5,717 bases of DNA from assembly GCA_030620005.1 (NCBI GenBank), contig JAUXAJ010000308.1:1-5717 (forward strand). The letters are read 5' to 3'. Positions 1 through 5,428 of the stretch are shown here, piece after piece. The notes beneath the pieces were generated by a model that was not told the DNA's origin, did not search any database, and worked only from the letters and a program-made list of their open reading frames with translations. This stretch comes from Promethearchaeota archaeon. GTDB taxonomy: Archaea > Asgardarchaeota > Lokiarchaeia > Sigynarchaeales > SOKP01. The position numbers and the translations under genes are program-made. Position 1 is the stretch's first letter, and every line of letters starts with the position of its first letter.

Positions 1-1031
1 GTGAAATCGGGCATTAGAATTGAAGAAATTCCCGATAAGATAGACGGGATTTTAGATATTTCTTTATGATATTTTCGGATTTCTTTACTATAGTCATAAT
101 TAAGACGATTAAATAACATAGCATTCATTTTGGGTTTCGGAGGTGGTTTCGGTTTTTTTGGAGGTTCCTTTAAAGCTTGTTTTTGGATTTCTAGTCCTTT
201 TGAGAAATTTATATAAACTGTAATATCATAAAGGGTAAAATCGGCATCGTTATGTATTCTAAATCCGAAAGAGCAATATTTTTTAATCTCTCGATTATAT
301 TCGTTTAATGCTTCTAAATATTCACAATATTTTTGAGAATATATTTCTACAGATTGATTATAGATTGACCAATCTTCTTCTGAAATTTTTTTTATTCCAG
401 GTAAAGGAAATTTTTCAATTAATTCATATATTTCTTTTTTTTCATTACTCGCTTTAGCTGGCTTAAAAATAAGCTCAGATTTAATTTCCTCCTTTTTTTT
501 TCTGATTTCTTCTTCTGTATAAATCTTAATTTGTTGATAAGGTATATGAAATTCTATAAAATCATCTGGAAATGTTAAATAAACTTCTCTAATTTCTTGA
601 TGATATACTATATTAATTAATTGCCTAAAATCTTGGAAATCTAAGTCTTTTAAGACGATAATTTCATTTAACTTTTCTTTCTCTTCTGGTTGTAGGAAAA
701 GATTTATAATACCCTCTTTTATGGAAAATAGATCTATATCTTCATCTTCAGGTTCATAATAATATCTAGAAGAGCCTGGATCAATAATTTTTATAGTCCT
801 TACATTATTTTTATCCATTAACTTTTTAGCGTCTGATTTGTAAATATTTTCAGTGATGCGACCTAATGGTTCTTTATACACTTTAGCTACTCTTACTTCT
901 TTATCTGCTTGACTGTAGACATAAAAAACTTCTGCCCATCCTCCACTTTTATACATAGGTTCAAGATATTTATAATCTTTATCTTCTAAAGCTGATTCAA
1001 ACGCTTCAAGAAATTCTTTCATTCTAAACAT
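1..1031 (-). CDS. Partial gene: kinase N-lobe-like segment joined to coiled-coil/beta-domain protein; 3' end beyond window
   Basis: The minus strand is open from an ATG at 1031 to the window edge (343 full codons, no stop reached), so the C-terminus is missing. Residues 29-52 resemble kinase subdomains I-II: a glycine-loop-like GGWAEVFYV (30-38) followed by VRVAKVYK, with Lys50 in the place of the VAIK lysine. SDAKKL (66-71) and TIKIID (79-84) fit the alphaC-helix and beta4 of an N-lobe. No HRD catalytic loop or DFG motif follows, so kinase activity is not expected. The middle (about 170-250) is charged and helical. Residues 254-282 (FGFRIHNDADFTLYDITVYI and onward) look like a beta-sandwich motif seen beside coiled coils in uncharacterised prokaryotic proteins. 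A proline/lysine-rich linker follows (289-301). A second in-frame ATG lies at 1022; neither start has a Shine-Dalgarno. That it is coding is well supported; the kinase resemblance is inference and the function is unknown. Confidence 0.75.
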   Translation of the reverse strand, partial: MFRMKEFLEAFESALEDKDYKYLEPMYKSGGWAEVFYVYSQADKEVRVAKVYKEPLGRITENIYKSDAKKLMDKNNVRTIKIIDPGSSRYYYEPEDEDIDLFSIKEGIINLFLQPEEKEKLNEIIVLKDLDFQDFRQLINIVYHQEIREVYLTFPDDFIEFHIPYQQIKIYTEEEIRKKKEEIKSELIFKPAKASNEKKEIYELIEKFPLPGIKKISEEDWSIYNQSVEIYSQKYCEYLEALNEYNREIKKYCSFGFRIHNDADFTLYDITVYINFSKGLEIQKQALKEPPKKPKPPPKPKMNAMLFNRLNYDYSKEIRKYHKEISKIPSILSGISSILMPDF

Positions 1032-1067
1032 TTGTAAACACTGTTTTTCTATTTTGTTCTTCAAAAC

Positions 1068-1077
1068 TATTATATGG
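1068..1077 (-). promoter_or_regulatory. Candidate TATA box for the kinase-N-lobe-like gene
   Basis: The minus strand reads CCATATAATA, centred about 40 bp upstream of the ATG at 1031. Archaeal transcription normally starts about 25 bp below the TATA centre, which would give a leader of roughly 15 nt. That agrees with the absence of a Shine-Dalgarno at this start. In a sequence this AT-rich, a TATA match alone is weak evidence. Confidence 0.3.
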
Positions 1078-1182
1078 AAAACTAAATTTTCTGTCTTACT
1101 CTATAATACACACCACAGAAATATATGCTTTTCCCCATTTTCCTCGATATATTTTAACTCTTTCCAAAAAGTTCTCTTATAT

Positions 1183-1219
1183 GACGGTTTTATTAGCAAT
1201 CTTTTCTAAATTCACCGTC
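1183..1219. repeat. Short inverted repeat GACGGT / ACCGTC
   Basis: GACGGT (1183-1188) is mirrored by ACCGTC (1214-1219) across 25 bp, in the 224-bp gap between the leftmost minus-strand gene and the plus-strand surface-protein fragment. The arms are GC-rich islands in AT-rich DNA. They could be an operator or the edge of a lost element, but six-base arms can occur by chance. Nothing else in the gap stands out apart from AT-rich TATA-like strings, for example near 1146-1156. Confidence 0.25.
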
Positions 1220-1255
1220 GCTGTTAAAATTAATTTAAGATAAGACTCGATTAAT

Positions 1256-1807
1256 GTGTTGAATCTTCTAATACATCTCCCACTTAATATTACAATTCAA
1301 TACGACGCTAATAAATTCGAGACTGTAAAGGTTTGGTGGTTTAACTCTTCTGCCGATGGAGGTAAAGGTTCTTGGGAGGAGTTATCGTTCGTGGATCTCG
1401 GTAATGGGGTTATCTTGATTTCTTTAAACCACACCTCGGTCTTTGCCATGACTGGTACCGAACCTGGAGTAATTCCTGATGATACTAATGGAAGTACTGG
1501 CGGCGGAGGTGCTGGTGGCGGTGGCGATACTGGCGTTAGCGACGACGAACCAGCGGAATCAATTGAAGAACCCCCGATTTTCATGATTATCATTATAATT
1601 ATCATTGCTATCATAACAGTTCTAACCATTGGTGGAGCTATAATACTCATAAAGATGTCAAAACAAGGTAAAACAATTTCTCTTATTCAAAAGGGTGAAC
1701 AAAAAACCACGGGTGGTAAACGAATCGAAGCTCCTGCTCTCATTGCCGAAGGGAAAACGGAAGAAGAAATCGTTGGAGACCCTGAAAAAGCAAAAAGATC
1801 GCATTGA
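1256..1807 (+). CDS. C-terminal fragment of a membrane-anchored extracellular protein (183 codons)
   Basis: The frame opens after a TAA at 1241, with GTG at 1256 as first start. Residues 11-67 look extracellular, with a beta-rich WWFNSS...DLGNG...LNHTSVFAMTG pattern typical of the membrane-proximal part of archaeal (notably Asgard) surface proteins. N-glycosylation sequons are NIT (11), NSS (30), NHT (59) and NGS (78). A glycine-rich linker (82-90) and an acidic spacer precede one strongly hydrophobic helix (about 108-132, with a run of seven isoleucines). A charged, presumably cytoplasmic tail of about 50 residues ends at TGA. There is no signal peptide and no large ectodomain, so this is probably the 3' end of a gene whose 5' part is lost; homology probably begins near residue 11. 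It is followed directly by an unrelated enzyme fragment. It could still be expressed as a small anchored protein, but that is unlikely. Confidence 0.6.
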   Translation: MLNLLIHLPLNITIQYDANKFETVKVWWFNSSADGGKGSWEELSFVDLGNGVILISLNHTSVFAMTGTEPGVIPDDTNGSTGGGGAGGGGDTGVSDDEPAESIEEPPIFMIIIIIIIAIITVLTIGGAIILIKMSKQGKTISLIQKGEQKTTGGKRIEAPALIAEGKTEEEIVGDPEKAKRSH

Positions 1808-2040
1808 AACGAAATAAATTTTGTACTCGAATTTCCGAGCACGAAACCCGTTCAAGCTCTTTAACCTCAATTATTGATCCAGAATTGGCCTTAACAAGAG
1901 TGGTTTCAGTTATCAATGGGGAAAAGTTATATACTACGAATGGGTCAATAGCAGATTACTTCATTGCTTACGGCGTTTCAAATCCCTCTGATCTTCCTGG
2001 CTCCATGTATCAAGTAGTTGCTGAAAAAGGGAAAAAGTAA
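1804..2040 (+). pseudogene. Internal fragment of an acyl-CoA dehydrogenase
   Basis: The open frame starts at a TTG that overlaps the preceding stop codon (TTGA) and ends in TAA at 2040 (78 codons). From about residue 33 (1900) onward it reads VVSVINGEKLYTTNGSIADY, then FIAYGVSNP, then MYQVVAEKG. The pattern INGxKxxxTNGxxADYF is the middle beta-domain signature of FAD-dependent acyl-CoA dehydrogenases, which normally have about 380 residues. Neither the N-terminal helical domain nor the C-terminal helical domain with the catalytic base is present, and the stop falls where the family usually continues EKGxxGF. Residues 1-32 do not resemble the family, so the join probably lies near 1880-1900. 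It cannot encode a working enzyme. The identification rests on motif memory, not an alignment. Confidence 0.6.
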
Positions 2041-2214
2041 ATGCCAGAAATAGAAAATGAGTTAAAAAATCAATTAAAAACTGATATTCAATTTAAATTA
2101 AAAGTAGAAATGAAAAATGATTATTGTTATTGTAGTATTTATTGTCTTATAGTTATTATTACCTATTCAATATTAATTCCTCCCAGAATACGAGGAAGGC
2201 ATCGACAGCGCTGA
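2041..2214 (+). CDS. Doubtful small ORF (57 aa) with a hydrophobic stretch
   Basis: ATG at 2041 directly follows the TAA that ends the dehydrogenase fragment; the frame closes with TGA at 2212-2214. The first 26 residues are lysine/glutamate-rich (MPEIENELKNQLK...), followed by a Cys/Tyr/Ile-rich hydrophobic run (about 28-46) and a basic tail encoded in the GC-richer islet. There is no Shine-Dalgarno. The second half is made of simple TTATT-like sequence, and the C-terminus crosses an apparent composition boundary, so it is either chance or the start of a gene cut off at that boundary. I do not recognise it. Confidence 0.2.
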   Translation: MPEIENELKNQLKTDIQFKLKVEMKNDYCYCSIYCLIVIITYSILIPPRIRGRHRQR

Positions 2215-2311
2215 TAAAACTCAAGAGCGCGAAGAATTCCAGGTAGAGTACGAAGAAAAACAGGAAGCGCGCGCAGAACGAGGAGTGATGACCGACAAGG
2301 ACATCACATAA
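2177..2311 (+). pseudogene. GC-rich islet encoding an acidic/charged C-terminal peptide remnant
   Basis: After an in-frame TAA at 2174, the plus frame reads 44 codons (FLPEYEEGIDSADKTQE... to ...GVMTDKDIT) and ends in TAA at 2309-2311. By hand count, 2183-2308 has about 64 G/C in 126 bases (about 51%), against roughly 25-30% on either side, with codons such as GCG, CGC, GAC and ATC that are rare nearby. There is no start codon in good context. It looks like the 3' end of a gene from a different genomic background. Its right edge is where the frame-shifted minus-strand coding sequence stops making sense. The family is not recognised. Confidence 0.35.
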
Positions 2312-2440
2312 TTTCTTAGGTTCAAATCTCGTAGGATATTCTCTTTTATCTAAAATATCATAAGTCCAAATTAATTCAAGACTATTATTTAGATTTAATT
2401 TAGCATCAATTAACTCAGATAAATATTTTGAAATCTTGCT
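2309..2440 (-). pseudogene. Out-of-frame continuation of the CARF-like gene's C-terminus
   Basis: In the -1 frame relative to the upstream gene, the minus strand is open from 2440 and reads ISKYLSELIDAKLNL, then NNSLELIWTYDILDKREYPT, then RFEPKKL, ending at about 2309. The composition (Leu, Ile, Lys, Asn, Trp-Thr-Tyr) is that of an ordinary folded protein and matches the codon use of the gene upstream. A TGA at 2441-2443 closes this frame upstream, so the frame change must fall between about 2441 and 2420, where GATTTCAAAATATTTATC offers short A and T runs. Below 2309 the frame enters the GC-rich islet and reads as hydrophobic shadow sequence, so the original 3' end is probably missing. Confidence 0.5.
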
Positions 2441-3411
2441 TCATAAATTAGAGAAGTATGAGATTCTTGCTCTTTATAAAAGATGTTCTCTTCTACTTCA
2501 GGAAATGACTCTTTTATCAAGAGTTTAAGGGATTTTTCCAACCTAAAAACTTTCTCGACTTCATTAGCGTGCCTCTTGATAATAGATTCGTCCTTTATAA
2601 TTATACAAGATTTGAAATCTCTTCCTATTAATATCTCTTTAAAATCTTTAATGATAATATAGATTTCATGGTCAAACTTAACATCGTAAAATTTTATATT
2701 ACCAAGAGCTGTCATGGATTTAATAACATTTCCATAAGGTTCCAAATCTGCAGAAACGATATACATGAATTTAGTATATTTTTTATGATAAGCATATTCA
2801 GATAAATATGATATGAGATTTACCAAAAAATCGTTTGATATTAATATTAGCGAATTATCAGTTTGTTCAATCATTTTAACAGAATATTTAATAATTTCTT
2901 TTTCATTAGATAGACTATCTACATGTGTGATATTATTCTGTAAATCAGTAATTATTTCCTTAGATAAATTAAGTTCCAAGATAATTTCCTTTTTACTTAA
3001 ATTTTTAGAACATACTTGAGAATCATCTTCTTTAATTAACTCAATTTCAAGATCTTCCATGAATCGTAATCCCATTATTTCGTCAAATATTTTCTCCGAT
3101 TTAGTTATATCTGAAAAATTTTCCTTAAATAAATCTTTTATGGCTTTTCTACTTCTTCCTAAACCTTCTTCGGTATAATCAGATTCCCAGCCAATTTCGA
3201 AACTTTTAACTCCTTCGGGGGTGTTTGGATATAGGACTAAAATTCTATTTGGAACTTGGCTTTTTTTTTCTTTTAGATACGTTAATAGAGCGTGACTGGC
3301 ATACCAATGGTTTAACCTGAATACTTCTCGCTGATTTTCTTTAAAAATGTAGTTCGTATCGTCATAAAACCTTGAGTTCCCCAATACAGAAACAAAAGTG
3401 ATATTTTCCAT
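2410..3411 (-). CDS. CARF-like / putative PLD-like ligand-domain protein, frame-disrupted at its 3' end
   Basis: This is a 333-codon frame. ATG at 3411 is preferred over an in-frame GTG at 3420 because AGGTGA lies five bases upstream of it. Residues 1-70 fit the start of a Rossmann-like CARF domain: strand NITFVSVLGN with a Gly-Asn turn, a helix (HWYASHALLTYLKEK), then strand NRILVLYPNT. Residues about 185-290 are a second alpha/beta unit (NSLILISNDFLVNLISYLSE ... MYIVSADLEPYGN ... DHEIYIIIKDFKEILIGRDF ... EVEKVF) that loosely recalls the PLD-like ligand domain of archaeal TrmB-type regulators. No HEPN RxxxxxH motif, HTH or TM helix is seen. The TAA at 2410 looks premature because coding resumes in the -1 frame to about 2309. 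Its CARF-HEPN neighbour on the same strand supports a CRISPR-linked sensor, but both domain calls are inference. Confidence 0.7.
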   Translation of the reverse strand: MENITFVSVLGNSRFYDDTNYIFKENQREVFRLNHWYASHALLTYLKEKKSQVPNRILVLYPNTPEGVKSFEIGWESDYTEEGLGRSRKAIKDLFKENFSDITKSEKIFDEIMGLRFMEDLEIELIKEDDSQVCSKNLSKKEIILELNLSKEIITDLQNNITHVDSLSNEKEIIKYSVKMIEQTDNSLILISNDFLVNLISYLSEYAYHKKYTKFMYIVSADLEPYGNVIKSMTALGNIKFYDVKFDHEIYIIIKDFKEILIGRDFKSCIIIKDESIIKRHANEVEKVFRLEKSLKLLIKESFPEVEENIFYKEQESHTSLIYEARFQNIYLS

Positions 3412-3416
3412 GATAT

Positions 3417-3422
3417 TCACCT
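3417..3422 (-). promoter_or_regulatory. Shine-Dalgarno AGGTGA that decides the CARF-like start
   Basis: The minus strand reads AAGGTGAATATCATG. AGGTGA matches the archaeal anti-Shine-Dalgarno and sits five bases before the ATG at 3409-3411. It overlaps the alternative GTG at 3418-3420, which makes that GTG an unlikely start. It is the only convincing ribosome binding site in the window. Confidence 0.6.
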
Positions 3423-3447
3423 TAAAAATATGTTACATCATTATTCA

Positions 3448-3456
3448 AATTTAAAA
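3448..3456 (-). promoter_or_regulatory. Candidate TATA box for the CARF-like gene
   Basis: The minus strand reads TTTTAAATT here, about 41 bp upstream of the ATG. Initiation about 25 bp downstream would fall near 3427, giving a leader of about 16 nt that just includes the Shine-Dalgarno. The geometry fits, but AT richness makes chance matches common. Confidence 0.35.
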
Positions 3457-3487
3457 CTTTTTTTTTAAAAATGAAGATATAGTTACA

Positions 3488-3502
3488 TCCGTTTTCGACG
3501 GA
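3488..3502. repeat. Small GC-stem hairpin TCCGT-tttcg-ACGGA
   Basis: A perfect five-base stem with a five-base loop lies in the 289-bp gap between the two CARF-type genes, just upstream of the putative TATA box for the left gene and downstream of a U-rich tract for the right gene. It could be an operator or part of termination. It occurs once, so it is not a CRISPR array. The short stem leaves chance possible. Confidence 0.25.
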
Positions 3503-3514
3503 GAATCCTAAGGA

Positions 3515-3553
3515 AATAGAAAAAGAGAAACAAATAATCTAATAAGAAAAAAC
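3515..3553 (-). terminator. T-rich tracts: probable terminator of the CARF-HEPN gene
   Basis: Downstream of the CARF-HEPN gene, the minus strand reads GAGTTTTTTC followed by further T runs (TTATT, TTTG, TTTCTC, TTTTTC, TTTCC). Archaeal RNA polymerase terminates at successive oligo-T tracts on the non-template strand, usually without a hairpin. The distance from the stop codon (about 160 nt) is long but acceptable. There is no experimental support. Confidence 0.35.
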
Positions 3554-3631
3554 TCGCCGTGAATTATTGATTTAATGATAAATTACCTTTCTTTTTTTAT
3601 CAAGATGATCAACATTCTTTTTCTGATGGGG

Positions 3632-3712
3632 AGTGTTTCATTACTCGTTAAACATATCGTAACATCTGCAACAACATGCATTGATAATATCATCAAAAAT
3701 GAAAGTGTTTCA
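3632..3712. repeat. Direct repeat AGTGTTTCA (3632-3640 and 3704-3712)
   Basis: The nine-base string AGTGTTTCA occurs at 3632-3640 and again at 3704-3712, each followed by TTAC (directly in the first copy, after two extra bases in the second). The second copy overlaps the TGA stop of the CARF-HEPN gene. It could reflect a small duplication of the gene's 3' end or be chance. Confidence 0.25.
3681..3696. repeat. Near-perfect palindrome TTGATAATATCATCAA
   Basis: Fourteen of sixteen positions are symmetric; on the minus-strand transcript the mismatched pair becomes a G-U wobble. It lies 14 bases beyond the stop codon of the CARF-HEPN gene, so it may form a weak 3' UTR hairpin that protects the mRNA end. 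No T run follows it on that strand, so it is not an intrinsic terminator. Confidence 0.3.
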
Positions 3713-5392
3713 AATTACTTTAATAAAAAGTTCTACTAAAGTAGCCATGTTTTTAAGATTGAACGCGGAACTTTTTAGCTCTTGGTCGATATTAACATCT
3801 TTTACCATTTTTTCTGCGATATTTCTAAGTTTTTCGCAGTCCTTTTTGCTTATTGAAGCGATCCCGTGGGCAAAAATCGACTGGTTTCGCTTTTCTACCG
3901 CTTGATAAGTCTTGAGAATGACGTCGTTATTAACGCTCTCATCCCCAATCACGTTCCTGAAAATGAGTCCTGCGAGCAGTCCAATCTTCCTTGGTAATAG
4001 GTTACTGCCTTTATACGCGTCGCTTTTCGATTGTTTTTCGTATATCATCCTCCAGATCTTATTGTATTGGTTTAAAATCATTTCTTCCACGTCTTCGTTC
4101 TTCGTTTGATCCAATTTCGATAACCGAGTTTTAACACTATCAGGAAAATTCGTGTAATCAGGATTTTGAGTGTCAAAATTGTACTCGTGATATAACGCTC
4201 GTTGATTTATCATTTCTATGACACGATAATACTTTAGAGCGGCGTTATTGTAGTTAGAATTGAAGAACTCTCTATTTGCATTCGTCAAGACATCGTATAT
4301 GAGTAGGGGAGATATTTTCTCTACTTCTAACCCACCATTCTCAATGGAGTTATTAATTTCACGTAAATAAGTCTCCCAAGAGCCTAAAATTTTAAATAAA
4401 TCGTCTTGAATTGGAGATAATTTATCGCTTAACTTCCTAGCGGTCTTTTTCGCCTTATCGATAAATTTCAAGGCATTCGAGTAGTCAATCACGTCCCAGA
4501 AATACAAAACATTGGCAACGCACGCTAGTAATTCTGGAAACATCGGATTGTTGGATGACTGCTTGATGAAATTAAACGCGTTTCTTGCGTTGTTAAAATT
4601 TAAGCTTTTAAAATGATTTAGCCCCTCGATTAATTTATCGTCTCGGTAGATGTCGAACGGATTGGTAATGCGAACTAACACCTCCGAGCCTGGTTCAGGA
4701 CGCCTTAAATCGGGATTGTATTTTTGGTTGTTCACGTATAAAATGTCTACATTAAAAATTGTTGCCGCAATGCCACAACCAACGCTCATGATCTTGGTAC
4801 CTCCCGTTGGATCCAACGCAATGTCGTTTTCGTCGAGCCCCTTTTCTCTCGTTAAAAACTTTAGCCCCTTTTTTACGAGGGCATAGGAGTCTGCCGCAGA
4901 AACCCTTTGTATTAACTCCCGTTTGTATTGGGACGGCTTTAAGTTGGTTTCTTCGATTATTTTATCTAATGTCTTTTCGGATTCTCTCGTGTAAATGAAG
5001 TAAACGCACTCTGGATCGTTCACCAAGACGCTTAAAACGATGGGCTCCGGGGAGAATCCCACGGTAAAGATAATTCCCTTGTATTTTTTTAATTGCGCGT
5101 CTAGTCTCGCCTCTAAAACAATTTTTTCCTTGCTTAACTCCCATATTTCTTCAACGATTAACGAGACATTCTCGTCCTTTCCTTTCAATTGCGCAACTTG
5201 AGACAATTTCTCTTTTATTTCTGAAGTAATAGTGGCAATGTCTTTTTCGTATTTACCATCCATTCTAAAATTACCCAATTTTTGTTCAGATTGAATTACT
5301 CGGATTTTTTTTAAAAATTCTCCGGTTTTTTGTTTTAGTAAATCTCCTTGTTTTTTAAGTTTTGATTTTTTTTTTGTTTCGCGTGTTTTCAT
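3710..5392 (-). CDS. CRISPR-associated CARF-HEPN ribonuclease, Cas02710 (TIGR02710) family
   Basis: This is a 560-residue predicted ancillary RNase of type III CRISPR systems. The CARF domain binds cyclic oligoadenylate made by Cas10, which activates a HEPN RNase for non-specific RNA cleavage. Residues 1-100 are basic then coiled-coil (MKTRETKKKSKLKKQGD...). CARF begins at 106: strand GIIFTVGFSPEPI, TRES at 135-138, and the ligand-loop signature DPTGGTKIM at 194-202, followed by YVNN (219-222). A helical region follows; NREFFNSNYNNAALKYYRVI (373-392) and EMINQ are typical of this family. The HEPN motif RNQSIFAHG (502-510; Arg502, Asn503, His509) is complete, so catalysis is expected. An in-frame GTG at 5428 would add 12 residues; neither start has a Shine-Dalgarno, and ATG is preferred. 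The long N-terminal extension is unusual. No cas10 or array lies in the window. Confidence 0.88.
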   Translation of the reverse strand: MKTRETKKKSKLKKQGDLLKQKTGEFLKKIRVIQSEQKLGNFRMDGKYEKDIATITSEIKEKLSQVAQLKGKDENVSLIVEEIWELSKEKIVLEARLDAQLKKYKGIIFTVGFSPEPIVLSVLVNDPECVYFIYTRESEKTLDKIIEETNLKPSQYKRELIQRVSAADSYALVKKGLKFLTREKGLDENDIALDPTGGTKIMSVGCGIAATIFNVDILYVNNQKYNPDLRRPEPGSEVLVRITNPFDIYRDDKLIEGLNHFKSLNFNNARNAFNFIKQSSNNPMFPELLACVANVLYFWDVIDYSNALKFIDKAKKTARKLSDKLSPIQDDLFKILGSWETYLREINNSIENGGLEVEKISPLLIYDVLTNANREFFNSNYNNAALKYYRVIEMINQRALYHEYNFDTQNPDYTNFPDSVKTRLSKLDQTKNEDVEEMILNQYNKIWRMIYEKQSKSDAYKGSNLLPRKIGLLAGLIFRNVIGDESVNNDVILKTYQAVEKRNQSIFAHGIASISKKDCEKLRNIAEKMVKDVNIDQELKSSAFNLKNMATLVELFIKVI

Positions 5393-5428
5393 ATTTATAC
5401 TATTTAATAAATTTCGAGCATTAAACAC

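Noticed and set aside
1..1031. Annotating the left gene as a functional Ser/Thr protein kinase
   Set aside because: Only N-lobe-like features are visible; the HRD catalytic loop, the DFG motif and the whole C-lobe are absent from the 343 residues in view.
1297..1870. Minus-strand open frames opposite the surface-protein and dehydrogenase fragments
   Set aside because: They are antisense shadows: low-complexity Ile/Met, Pro and Phe/Arg-rich peptides that mirror the plus-strand transmembrane, glycine-rich and charged segments, with no independent motif.
2177..2311. GC-rich islet as an RNA gene (tRNA or small structured RNA)
   Set aside because: No cloverleaf stems or T-loop GTTCRA-type motif were found, and the third-base pattern with an open frame fits protein coding better.
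2420..2443. Programmed -1 ribosomal frameshift joining the two CARF-like frames
   Set aside because: No in-phase X XXY YYZ slippery heptamer is present, and the downstream frame appears truncated by foreign sequence, so mutation or sequencing indel is the simpler reading.
2813..3019. Plus-strand open frame (68 codons) opposite the CARF-like gene
   Set aside because: It lies wholly inside a long minus-strand gene with better coding character, and its Ser/Ile/Leu-rich peptide is what an antisense frame of Asn/Lys/Glu-rich coding yields.
3481..3560. Possible CRISPR repeat around the TCCGTTTTCGACGGA hairpin
   Set aside because: The string occurs once and there is no regular spacing of any 25-37 base unit anywhere in the window.
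3681..5144. Several short open frames, four plus-strand and one minus-strand, overlapping the CARF-HEPN gene
   Set aside because: All sit within the confidently identified CARF-HEPN coding sequence or overlap its 3' end, and none shows a motif or ribosome site.
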